The notes under the pieces were generated by a model that was not told the origin of the DNA, did not search any database, and saw only the letters and a program-made list of their open reading frames with translations. A stretch of DNA of 64,000 bases from Cladopsammia gracilis (taxonomy: Eukaryota; Cnidaria; Anthozoa; Scleractinia; Dendrophylliidae). The position numbers and the translations under genes are program-made. The stretch covers positions 892,001-956,000 of the forward strand of contig JAJGOT010000117.1 in assembly GCA_022457155.1 (NCBI GenBank), read 5' to 3'. This document shows, piece by piece, positions 21,692 through 33,500 of the stretch (its first letter is position 1; each line of letters opens with the position of its first letter).

Positions 21692-22020
21692 CCGGGCGCA
21701 ATCTCGTTTCCAGAGTCCGCGTTACCTTGTCCAGCGGAACGGGCTTTCCGCTGAACAAGGGTAACGCTGACTCTGGGGACGAGATTGGGCCGGGCGAAGA
21801 AGCCCCTGGTCAAGGCTGCCAAAATACTCCAAGATTCGGAGATTATTTTCATAAATTGTTAGCTGTGTTTGTTTTATGGCAATCTGAAACTGTTGTTCAA
21901 ACAAAATGGAAACAGTTTATCATGTTTTATGCGACAAAATACGCAAGGAATGTTGGAGTATTTGGCAGCCTTTTCCAAGCGTTTCTGCGCCCGCTCCGCC
22001 ATTTTGAAACCGGAGAAGGG
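21692..22020. mobile_element. Two adjoining foldback elements
   Basis: ATCTCGTTTCCAGAGTC...CCGCTG is mirrored by CGCTGACTCTGGGGACGAGAT around 21745. Next to it GGCTGCCAAAATACTCC near 21812 is mirrored by GGAGTATTTGGCAGCC near 21967. A long open frame across them is a by-product of the G+C-rich arms. Confidence 0.7.
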
Positions 22021-22188
22021 CCTGGGGTCGAGGTTGCTCCCCCCTCGGCCCATTTCCCCGCTCAGTCTCTTCTTTTGAGTTGCATGCTACCGTTGTGTAT
22101 GGGTTTGAAATGTTCACTTGATATTGGACTTAGAATACCATTTTACTGGAATTAACTCACTAAAATTACTTTGTCTCTAAACGATTAA

Positions 22189-22352
22189 AGGCCCATTTTC
22201 ACCCAATCTACTTTGCGTGCTTGTGTTTTTGTTTTGAAATGGTTCAATTGTTCAATGTAGCGTTGTGATTGGCTGGCACGCTGATTTTTCGATTTTCCGT
22301 CTGTGCGAAAATCATCCTGGGCGCGCAAAGCAGATTGGGTGAACATGGGCCT
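22189..22352. mobile_element. TTAA-flanked MITE, AGGCCCA family
   Basis: TTAA at 22185-22188 and 22353-22356; ends AGGCCCATTTTCACCCAATC and GATTGGGTGAACATGGGCCT. A relative is at 48101-48233. Confidence 0.87.
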
Positions 22353-22378
22353 TTAACTGCTAAGGTCGATTCTACCTT

Positions 22379-23130
22379 TATTGATAGGGAGCTTAAAGGC
22401 CCAGTATTGTCCATAATGCTTCACGCGCACTTATACTTATACTGTTATTGTTTTAGTTTGCACGGGAGCGAGGCTTATATTGTTTTCCGGGGTTTAGCTT
22501 TTCTCGCGGCAAACATTCTATCGCGTGGAAAGGAATTATATCGTCCCGTGCTTCTGTTCTGTTCAAACGTTTTATATTAAATTACGTTCTTAAGTGTTGC
22601 CTGATAAATACGGTACTCGAATAAACGTTTAACGACCGACATGGCCGATGCAAACGGATCACAAAGAACTATAAGGCCTACCGGATTTTTCAACATCAAG
22701 AAAATGGCCGCCGATGCTCGCAGCACGCAATGCATAATGGACAATACTGGGTCTTTAAGCAACCACGACGGCGACGGCAGCGAGAACGGCACAAAACAAT
22801 AGGTTAAATGAGCGAAAACAATGCCTCTGCACGTGCGTTTTAAATATTGGTACATTTCTAATTTGCCGTTCCCTGCAAAACAACAACGTCAGATGATCGA
22901 ATTATAGGTTTTGTGGAGAACGTGAACACACGACGGTTAATTTTCCTTTCTCCATTTGAACTGGAAAGCCATCCCTTTAAATGCATTTCCAGGATAACTG
23001 ATCCAGATACATCTGAGACAAACTAAACAAATTGGAACAGCTGCAAAGTAGTTTAAAAATGCGTGAATCCTTTTTTCAAATCACGTTTTCCTTGGCGTTG
23101 CCGTGGTGGTAGCTTAAGCTCCCTATTGAC
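22379..23130. mobile_element. MITE interrupted by a TTAA insertion
   Basis: Ends TTGATAGGGAGCTTAA and TTAAGCTCCCTATTGAC; next to the ends, GCAACCACGACGGCGACG and CGTTGCCGTGGTGGTAGC pair. The TTAA in its left end was used as target by the inner element 22397-22754. Confidence 0.82.
22397..22754. mobile_element. TTAA-flanked MITE inside another MITE
   Basis: TTAA at 22393-22396 and 22755-22758; ends AGGCCCAGTATTGTCCATAA and TTATGGACAATACTGGGTCT. Degenerate relative at 619-743. Confidence 0.87.
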
Positions 23131-23344
23131 AGCTGTACATACTTAGCCGTGGCAAAACATGTTGCTTGCCGAGATAAATATTATTTTTAGTTATGCGATG
23201 TGTAAATGTGCTTTTAGCAAGTCACTCGTCATATCTAAATGAATTATTTATGTGATGATTCTTACATAATGTATGGTCTTTAGGGGCTCAAATTTGTTTT
23301 ACAAAACCACTAGTAAATAATTGATTCATGTTTTGCTTGTGGCA

Positions 23345-23522
23345 GGGGCAGTACGCAGCTCTTACAAGGTCTTCCCTGATTTGCTGAGAAAACAATAGAA
23401 CAAACAACACAACAATGGCTAACAATAGACCCTAGACCTAAAAACAATAGAGCTGCATGATATACAGGTCCAATGAAATTAGAGGTTCTAAAGAGCTGCG
23501 TGGTATCTGTTGTGGCAGACGT
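23345..23522 (-). mobile_element. Family H element, copy 2
   Basis: Complement of 7738-7905: GTACGCAGCTCTTACAAGG at the left, TCCAATGAAATTAGAGG and AAGAGCTGCGTGGTATCTG at the right. Confidence 0.7.
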
Positions 23523-23680
23523 ATGTTTAAATAAGGGATGCAGAGAAGTCATTGACACAATTGGTCACAATTGAATAGCGGACAGACTGTACTGAAAATA
23601 AAATCACAATTTAGGCATTTTTCAAGTTCCATAGTCCATATGAAGGATATTCCCAGTATATAATAAATGTCACGCAATAT

Positions 23681-24000
23681 GATTGGCTTAAAGAATGATG
23701 GTTATATAACGCAAATTGTGATTGGCTTCTATATAATGATGGTTATATAACGCTAACTGTGATTGGCTTCTATATAATGATGGTTATATAACGCTAACTG
23801 TGATTGGTTTCTATATAATGATGGTTATATAACGCTAACTGTGATTGGCTTTTATATAATGATGGTTATATAACGCTAACTGTGTTTGACTTCTATAAAA
23901 TGATGGTTATATAAGGCTAACTGTGATTGGCTTCTTTAAAATGATGGTTATATAAGGCTAACTGTGATTGACTTCTATAAAATGATGGTTATAAGTAAGT
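23681..24000 (+). repeat. 41-bp tandem array with inverted CCAAT boxes, 8 units
   Basis: GATTGG (or a one-base variant) starts at 23681, 23720, 23761, 23802, 23843, 23884, 23925 and 23966; all steps after the first are exactly 41. Unit contains GATGGTTATATAACGCTAAC. It ends 500 bp upstream of the receptor's start codon. GATTGG is the complement of CCAATC, the NF-Y core. Confidence 0.9.
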
Positions 24001-24065
24001 AAAGTAAGAACTTTATTTAAGTGTCAATTCGTTTAGCCCATATGGACTAATTGGGGACACTATAA
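24000..24065 (-). repeat. SINE-type 3' tail
   Basis: AAGTGTCAATTCG...GACTAATTGGGGACAC then (ATA)n, the complement of the tail ending in GTGTCCCCAATTAG seen at 46.5 kb. Confidence 0.6.
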
Positions 24066-24501
24066 TAATAATGATACAAGTTATCCTAAAAATATAATTA
24101 GTATAAAATTCTTATATAGCACCGCTTCCATTGGCTATTTCGGTAAACTTGGCATCTTCACTAATCACAAACGTGCAGATCACAGGCAAACTTTAATCTT
24201 TAAAAAATGTATTTTGCAACAGAATATGCGATTTTTATCCTGTTTATTTAATAGTTTGCTAATACATAAACATGTTATATATTATGCATTTAAATAAGTG
24301 TATCTAACTAATACTAATTATTCATTTTGGTGAGAATGAATAACTTTCTCCTTTTTGATGAATATTTACTCAATAAACCACCTGTAAAGACGTCACAAAC
24401 TCTACGTAAATGAAAACAGGTACTTTTTTGAGCAACTAAAATGCGCGTTCCTAGTTTTCATTCTTGAACAGTTTTTCGTTATTGTGTTTGACCGTTTTAT
24501 C

Positions 24502-24571
24502 ATGCTGGCAAATTCGTTTCTTCTCAGCGGAATAATATTTGGAGTATTGCTGACAGTATATGGAACTGAAG
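24502..24571 (+). CDS. Receptor exon 1 (signal peptide)
   Basis: [20 protein letters not shown] then GTE and a split Asp codon; donor GTAAGT. A hydrophobic stretch of the right length for a signal peptide. Confidence 0.85.
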
Positions 24572-27500
24572 GTAAGTGGGTAGCACAGTGCCGACTGTGG
24601 CTATCAATAGGTTGTTGTTTATACAGAAATGCCCTTTCTCACAAAGATTGATACTCGTCAAAGATATTTAATTTTAAGGCTTGGCTCCACACTGTAAGAT
24701 ATCGATCGCTCGTCTTAGGGCGTTCAATCCCAAAATGGCCAAGATGAAAAATGAGAAAATGCAAAATTTCGTCTTGGAAAAATATCAAGAAACAAAAAGC
24801 ATCAAATGAAAGTATTTCCGGTTGAGTATTTTTGTTTGAATGGTCACATGCACTTTAGGGTTTAATCCACAGAATCAAAAGTTAGCACCACCTCGTACAG
24901 CATAATAAACGGTACCACAGGAAAGTACTGCTCAGTAGCTTTCATTTGAATTGTCACACTGTAGGATTTCATTCACAGGCTCAAAAGTAAGAACCACCTT
25001 GTACAGCATAATAAACAGTACCACAGGAAAGTTCTGCTCAGTAGCTTTCATTTGAATGGTCACACTTTAGGATTTCAGTCACAGACTCAAAAGTTAGAAC
25101 CACCCTGTACAGCATAATAAACAGTACCACAGGAAAGTACTGCTCAGTAGCTTTCATTTGAATGGTCACACTTTAGGATTTCATCCACAGACTCAAAAGT
25201 TAGAACCACCTTGTACAGCATAATAAACAGCACCACAGGAAAGTACTGCTCAGTAGCTTTCATTTGAATGGCCACACTTTAGGATTTCATCAACAAACCC
25301 AAAACTTAGAACTATACTAGAAGTGAGCGAAAGTTGGATCCTTGGTGTGCAAGAAGAATTTATTTTACTCATGATTGTACTTTCAATTTTCTGGTTCTGG
25401 AGAGTCAGTTTTATTTCCGCTTTCTTTAAAAACATCGCCTGTCTCATTGCGTCGGTTTTGCATTTTGTTCGTTGGTAAATAAACGTAAGCAATTAAGATA
25501 ACGCGAAGGGATAGGGTTACGGCTTTTAGTTTTTTGAAGCGTTTCGTATTTTTGAAGTTATAAACAAACAGTTAGGATTCACAAGGATAGCGCGGGTATT
25601 CCCGCAACTCAATCAAATGTGAGGCTTGTGGGATCTGGCTTAACCCTCAAAATTCAAGAAAAATCCCAAATTTCATTTTGTAAAATATGTAAAAACAAAT
25701 GGTACCATGCAAAAGTACTGTCCAAGAGGATTCATTTGAATGGTCACACCATAAGATTTAGTCCACAGACTCAAAAGTTAGAACTACACTAGATATCTCC
25801 ATAATTGACTCTGGGAATAAAAAGGGTTAAAGTGACAGAGTCAGAATAGCACGCAATATACTGTGCTTTGGTATACTAAAGCCACTGGATACCAAAGTTA
25901 CCATAGTGACCTATTCAGTGGCTTAAGTACTGCAAAGCGCATTTATGCGGTATTCTGATTTTGCCAACACAGATATAGTCAATCTTGTTAAAAGGTTTAT
26001 TGTAAATGGTTTGAATCCAGAAGTAACAGTAGTCTGTCGGGTGTGATCGTCCGGGTGAGTGTAGTTCTGAAAAGAACTGTTGTTGTTGACATTGACTGAC
26101 GTTTCGACAACCTGAGCGGAAGTCATCTTCAGAGTCATGTGAATTGTGAATCGTCCGTTGATGGTGTATACACCTAATTCAATAAAGGTTGCTTTGGCAG
26201 TTGGTCATTGGTAATTGGCCGGGCATTGGCATTTGGCATAAGGAACACAATACAATGCTTCGCTTGAGTGACCGCCAAACAATAGCTTCCCAAATGCCCA
26301 ATTACCAATGACCAAAGCAACCATTATTGAATTAGGTGTATGTCTGGTTATTGCTGTCATTGGTCAGTTTAGGTATGATGTTATTGGCTGTAGAGACTCA
26401 AATCAGTGATTGGTGCGTTTCGATCCGTGTATTGTTAGTGTAATTTTCGTATTGTTTAGTTAGATGACTAGCATGTTAATGGAAACTGAAGTGATCCGTT
26501 TACTAGCTTCACAGCAAATAATTTCTCAGCTCATCCATTTAAACGTTTTGCAATAAAAACAGTTTGTTTTCATAAGACCTTGCAAAATTATCACAGATAT
26601 TTGAATTGAGAAATATTCCAAAAACATCTCACGGAAAATAAACATTTGACATTTGTAGACCTGGAACGGAAAATAAACTATTCCAATTTTAATGCACGTT
26701 TTGATTGGTTAAGAGTGGTGAGCCACGATAAAAGGCGCGTTTTGATTGGTTAAGAGTGGTGAACCACTATAGAAGGCGTGTTATGATTGGTTGAAAGTAG
26801 TGAGTCATGATAGAAGGCGCCTTATGATTGGTTAAGAGCGATGAGCTACGATAAAAGGCGCGTTCTGATTGGTTAAGAGTGGCGTTTTCTTGACATTCAC
26901 GTTCTTTAGACCCACTCAGTTTTGCTAAAGGGGAAGAATGGCAACTGCTGGAAAATCTGGTTTACACAAACTACAGCAAGAATCAGCGGCCTGCGCCAAC
27001 CGTTAACATTAATATCGATCTGGTAATTGCTAATCTCAACACTGTGGTAAGTAATATTTATTATATAAACTTCAGTGAGATATGAGGATTTATCCCACTG
27101 CGGAAAAATCATATCTCGACACATGTGACGATATCAATTTTATCTTCACTGTGAAGGGTGAAGATATCAATATATTTACGTTAGCTATCATGTTTGCCCG
27201 CATTAAATGTCAAACGAGCTTAAAAGGTGTTGGTCTACAATCGAAACACCTTCGGATCTTCCTCGGAAATGTTCGAACAACCTTCGGAAAGTATTCGTAA
27301 TAGGAGTCGTTAAAATAACAAACAATAGTACGTGGCTGTTTTGAGATATGAAATTTATCTTCGAGTGTTTAAGTTGATATCTCACGAGTCCGCAGCGCTC
27401 ACTCGTGTGATATCGAATTCAGCACTCGAAGATAAATTTTCTATATCGGTGCACTCATGTATTATCTTCTATATCAAACACGAGGAAGAGTGTTTCCTCA

Positions 27501-30500
27501 GCATATCCAAACACCGAGAAGTGGGTTAAACAACGAGTTCCGATTTTTTTAACGCATTTTTCGGTTTTTGGATACCTGATGAATCACTCTGATGAAACAC
27601 CTGATGAAACACTCTTTCGACTGCCGAAATGATCCAAGAATTTTGGAGTATATTTTTGTCATGTAACACATAATGAAATGTCGTCCTCGGAGATTATCTC
27701 CAGCAATTGAGGGGAGGCAAGGGTATTTTCGTGACTCTGTGATTGGCCATTTCTGTGGTCCGTGAATCGTGATTTACTGAAAAACCGTTCTGTGAATCGT
27801 GATTGAAGTATATTCCGTGAAACGTGATCTGCTAAAATCCTTCACTGTGAATCGTGAACACGTTGATATTAAAGAAAATAAATCGCGAGTTTGCGACTTG
27901 ATTTGACTTATTTGGCCTCACCTAATGGAATAGATTGTCATCATGGTCATATGTCATCCAAAGACTTCAAAGATAAAATAGTCCGTTTCGAAACCAGTTG
28001 ATTTCCTCTCAAGGGTCCTCCAGGGAATTTAACGGAAGTGACGAAAGTGCTGAGACCATACCAGTGGCATTCAAAGGGGTAAAGGAAGACCAGAAAAAGG
28101 GCGGGCTACTCTCAATTGATCTCAACTCAAGAACAACTTCTGTTCTGTTACGGAATGATACAGAGGTCTGCTCTGAATGTACAGAAATAGCAAGTCATCA
28201 GGACGGTGTCTTGTTCTGCGATGCAGGAACCTTCCAAGTCAAGTATCTTGATCAGAAATGCAACGTTGAGATGATAGCTGGAAACTGTTCATCTGAAACA
28301 TGAAACGGTTCCCCGCTTACCGATAGCTGAAGCGATGAAGGAAGTTAGTGACCTGAAGAATTTTCTTGAAGGAACTGTCAGTACAGTGCAAGCATCACTC
28401 AACTCTCAGAAAGCTACCAATAGCCCTGAAGGGACAGTGTCAAACCAGACACTCAAGTCCGTGCATGCCAGATGATTTACAGTCAACTTGGCACACTTCA
28501 ATCAACCATCCAAGCGATTAACAAAGAGATCGACGTTGATCTCCATTCTTGCCTTACCACTCGAGTGGAAAACTTACATGTCGTTGGTCATTTTAAGGAT
28601 GAATTTCCTACAGTTCTAAACTTTGCTCGCAATCTGGGAAACTCTATATACGAAAGTATCAAAAGGATTACGAGCTGGGCAGCCTACTATTTCATACATC
28701 CCACCTCCTATTATCCAATTCCCGACAATTCTTGTTCATTGAAGGAAATTTTAAAACTTCCCCATCTTGGTAAAACAAGGCACTTGGATTCTAAGCAAGC
28801 GCAGATGAGGAGGGAATGGGCAGTGCTGCATGGCAAGTGCGTTCGCCAACGCACTGTCAGGCAAGAAACAACCAAGTTCAAAACTGGCACCTTACCTCTA
28901 AATATGTACCGCCCATCCCTTTCAGACTACCCCAAGGAAAAGGTTAGCCTATTCCAGAATCATATGCCAGACGCACCAATTATCGCCCATGAAGAGGAAG
29001 AGAGAGAGGAAGAGGAGCAAGGGCAAGAAGAAAACGGACAATCTCCAGGACGGGACGAATATGACACGGATAGTGAACGTGAACATGCAGTGGATGATGA
29101 TTAATGATGATGATGATACACTGACATTCATGAGGGCAGTAACAACTCGAAGTGGACGAGCTGTGCGAGTGAGATTTTTTTCAAAAGATGCACATGCCAC
29201 TCAAGAAAACCATGAACCAAAGAACTGAAGCAAAGTGCGCTATTGTACAAAACGTAATTAGAGGTATTTTACGTTACTAAGTTAAATGACTTAACTACTT
29301 TTGTAACTTTTTGGACCAGTATTTCTGAGAATTGTGAAAACGAATTTTTTGGCTGTGTGATTCGTGAAATGCAAAATTAAGTTTCATGACTTCGTGACAA
29401 GACTACCCCTTGCCCCTCCTCAGCAATTGGCAAATATATTTGTTTTCTTGCATTCTAGAACTCCTATATATTTTAAGCGAAAAGAAGAAATGTCATTTAC
29501 GAAATGCTCCACGACTGTTGGAGTATTCCGGGAGCCTGGTCTATGTTATGTTATCTTATGTCTATATTATCTTATGTCTATCTTATCTCATCTCATCTCA
29601 TCTCATCTCATCTCATCTCATCTCATCTCATCTCATCTCATCTCATCTCATCTCATCTCATCTCATCTCATCTCATCTCATCTCATCTCATCTCATCTCA
29701 TCTCATCTCGTCTCATCTCGTCTTATCTTGTGCTGCTTAGTTTAATTTTCATATCTTGAATGCAGGACCCAAAGAAGGAACAAATCGGTTTAAACATCTG
29801 GTTTCGACTGGTAAGTAAGTTTTAAACGACTGTGGAACCATAGAAAGTCGTCCAGCAGGAATCCCATGTAGGCGTTTTGCTCCTCCGACCCCCACCCCCT
29901 GCATCCAACTACCCACCCTCCCCTCCCTCCAACGCGGTCAGCATGGGTAGGGCAGGACGAGGCCGGAACTGTGGCTTGGTGAGATATTGGTGGAATTTTT
30001 TGTTCATCGGGCGGGCAAATTTAACTCGTGAATACGCGAGACTTTGAGCGAGTTATTTGGAGACAAAATTCATTCGATTGATCGGTCAATGGGCTGTTGA
30101 TATTGAATCAACTAAACTGCAAATACCGTGAACGATCTATTGCGTCACAATGGATCAAATACAAACAGTGATAAGAAACAGACCACTGCAAGGACCGATC
30201 AAACAATGTGAAAAGGCATTCTCTCGAAATGGCACTACGGTCGGCCAAACCTGACATGATCAGCGCTCAAAACTAGAAAGCAGACACAGACAGCTGTTTC
30301 GTGCTATTTGGCCCTCGTCAGTGTGCCGTAGCTAGAACATAATGAGGCTTGGTACCACTGCACCTATCTCATATATGTCGCTAATCATTCTAGAAAGAGT
30401 CGTGATAGGGAAAAATGCGCAACGGTCACGCCACAAACAATTGTGGCACATGGCCAAAGAGCAATTCAACCTAACAACCGATACATGTCAGCGCCATCGG

Positions 30501-33500
30501 GAGAGAAACAGCGAATGACCAATATCATTCTTATCCTTTAGATAGAGAATGCACATAGATCGGATGTATTCAGTAGACCACCACGGTATAAAAATAATCT
30601 TAATATTGAGCCCGTGATATGTTATGGTCACCTATTAATTATGCAAATGCTTTGGTGAATCAAGGAAAAGCTGAGAGAGCAAATGCAAATGCTTTAGTGG
30701 ATCAAGGAAAAGCCGAGAGCGGCCAAACACTTCTCAAGATCTTACACCCGCGTCGTGTATTCTGATTTTATCCATGATTCCTTGATGCACCCTCGTTTCC
30801 AGGGTCTCTCTCGCTTTAGGGGAAGGGAAGACCGATGACCGTGCGAACTATGTTGTCGTTGATTTTGCCGGATATGAAGGGACTGGGAATCAATCATTTC
30901 CTTTTTCCTTACTTTAGTACTGGAAGGACGACAGGCTGCAATGGAACTTGTCCCAGTACAATATAACAAAACTAACTGTGAATTTTGAAGATGTCTGGAC
31001 TCCAGACGTGGCGCTCTACTCAGCGTAAGTACATTTAGCATAAAACGGTCATAACATGATTAATAATAAGTGTAGCCTGCAGTGCAGGCCGTTTTTTGGT
31101 GGGCGACTGCTGAATTTAGTGTTTGTTCTTTATTTTTGTTTTGCAAAACGTCCGGGCCTGGGATCCAGCCTGACTTCCACACCCTTTTGTTGTGACTCAC
31201 CTCAGTCCTCGGTTTAACTCAGCGGTTTATCTCAGCGGTATAACTCAGCGCTCGTGCGCCCCCCAAATGAGCCTGCTTTGCAGGCTATAATAAGTCGAGC
31301 CTTCTCGCAAACTCAACTTCAGAGCATTTGACAATACAATACAATACAATACGATACGATGCGATGCGATGTGATGCGATGCACTGTACTGCAACATAAT
31401 GCAATGCAATGCAATCGCAATGCGATGCGATGCGATGCAATGCAATACAATGCATGTGATGTGATGCAATGTACTGTAATGCGATGCAATGTAGTACAAT
31501 ACGATAGTTGTTTGGACAAGCTCACGAAAATTCTCTGTTTTGTTCCACTTTCGCGGAACCATTTACTTCCATGATACCATCGCATAGCATCTGTTAATTT
31601 TCTTTTCCTTTAGAGTCGGCGCCGTAAGAGATTTTGGAATTGCTTCTTCAGATGGTCTACAGATGAGCGTTACCATTGACAACAATGGGACAGTCTTTTT
31701 CTCTCAGCCCACGAACATCCATAGCGCATGCGCAATGAACATTGCCGACTTTCCTTTCGATGATCAGGTGTGTCAAGTGACCTTTGGATCGTGGACTATG
31801 GACTCTACTCTGGTGCAACTTGACCTGAAAGATGATGGAAAAGACTTGCAGCATTTCTTAAAAAACAACATGTGGGAACTCCTTAACATCTCTGTAGAGG
31901 TGAATAATCAGGTGTATTTCTCGCACGAGAATCCATTGTCAACTGTGGTGTACACCATCGTAGTGAGGCGAAAATCGCTGTTCTATGTTGTCAACTACAT
32001 CGTACCGCCTGTCGCTATCACACTGTTGTCTATGTTGCTTTTTCTTATTCCTCCGGAAGTGGGAAAGCGTATGGGTAAGTTGATCTCAAGCGTCAGCCGT
32101 CATTATTCCTTGAATTCGGAGGAGGGAGAGGGGAGGAGGGGAGATCGGGAGGAGGGATTTCCACCGGGATTTCCACCGAGATTCCCACCGGGATCCTCGC
32201 CAGGATTTCCAACGAGATTCCCGCCGGGATTTTCACCTGGATTCCCGCCGAGATTTTTACCTGGATTCCCGCCGGGATTTTCATCGAGATTCCCGCGGAG
32301 ATTTTCACCGGGATTCCCGCTGAGATTTTCATCGGGATTCCCACCAAGATTTTCACCGGAATTCCCGCCGGGATTTTCACCGAGATTCCCGCCGAGATTT
32401 TCACTTGGATTCCGGCCGAGATTTTCACCGGGATTCCCGCCTGGATTCCCGCCGGGATTTCCACCGCGATTCCCGGCTGGACTCTTTTGGTAGGGCTCAA
32501 TTCGAACTGCTCACAAACAAGCCTAATTTTCCTAAGTATATACTATTAATGTTTTTATTTTAGAGGCTGGTATAAACCTTCTCCTCTGCCTTTCCGTTTA
32601 TCTTCTGCTGGTAAATTCTAAAATGCCGAGCACCTCAACAGCTTTCCCTCTACTGACAAAGTTCTACGGCTGCGCAATAATCATTCTCGTGCTGGCCATG
32701 TGCTGCACATGTCTGGTCTACGCACTCTACTTTATGAACTCATCAGGCTTGGAATTACATGACTCATCTGTGGCACTAAAGCTTAAGGTAAGGAACAGTT
32801 TCAACGGTTGCGAGCACTGTTTTCTTGAGTGTCCCCGCGCGCGTTCGCGTTGTATAGTTGCTTTTTACTCCTCTTCTTTCTCGTCTCTTGTCGTCTCCTT
32901 TTTCCTTGTCTTTCACTTCTGTCTTGTTTCCTTTGTCTGATGATCCTCATCATGCAATTTATAGTTATCCGATCATTACTATTCATGACTGGATATGGAT
33001 GGCACGAAACCTAACTACTTTCAATAACTCGACCCTTTCTTCTAAGAAAAACCGTGATCTGATTCTTCGAGATATTCACCTCCTGATTCGAGGCGACCCT
33101 TTAGATGAAATTCGGAATTTTTGGGCCTATCGTGATATCTTTTGCTCATATGATGGACGCCAAAACCTTACTATTCATTTGTAAATAATTGTCAATGTAA
33201 ATAACTTATTTAGTTCCCCGCCATAATATTTCATGAGCACTCCTAAAATTTTCTGTTGCTGAATTAGTCAGCTGAAAGAACCGAAAAGATTGATCTGTAC
33301 TTGCTTTCGCATAGGGCCTGTTTACATGGAGGGCGGGTGACCCGGGTACAAGGATGACCCGGGTACCAGGATCACCCTCCTAGCCGGGCTACCCTGGGAG
33401 AGCCAACTTTTCATACATTTCTTTACAAAGCACACTGAAGTGTTTACATGATAGACAGGGTAACCCGCCTACCAGGGTCACCCTCCTAGGCGTGCTATTT

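Larger units (their letters stand above)
19885..24501. other. Intergenic region between the K+ channel and the Cys-loop receptor (divergent)
   Basis: The two genes point away from each other. I see no exon here. Contents: foldback elements at 21.69-22.02 kb, three TTAA-type insertions at 22.19-23.13 kb, a family H repeat at 23345-23522, the 41-bp array at 23681-24000 and a SINE-type tail at 24000-24065. The stretch 19.9-21.6 kb shows nothing recognisable. Confidence 0.7.

Noticed and set aside
21640..22155. 171-codon open frame on the plus strand
   Set aside because: Spans two foldback elements; codons mirror the inverted arms and no domain or splice context is present.
23681..24000. CRISPR-like regular repeats
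   Set aside because: Direct tandem units without unique spacers, in an animal genome.
28949..29200. 83-codon minus-strand frame
   Set aside because: Antisense of the acidic C-terminus of the NHL-type pseudogene.
29364..29759. Up to 131-codon frames rich in ISSHL repeats
   Set aside because: Caused by the (TCTCA)n microsatellite, which lacks stops in several frames.
31245..31585. Open frames on both strands with HRI/CIAS repeats
   Set aside because: Generated by a degenerate pentanucleotide repeat in receptor intron 4.
32093..32500. 135-codon minus-strand frame with GI.V.I repeats
   Set aside because: Other strand of the 15-bp minisatellite; open only because of the period.
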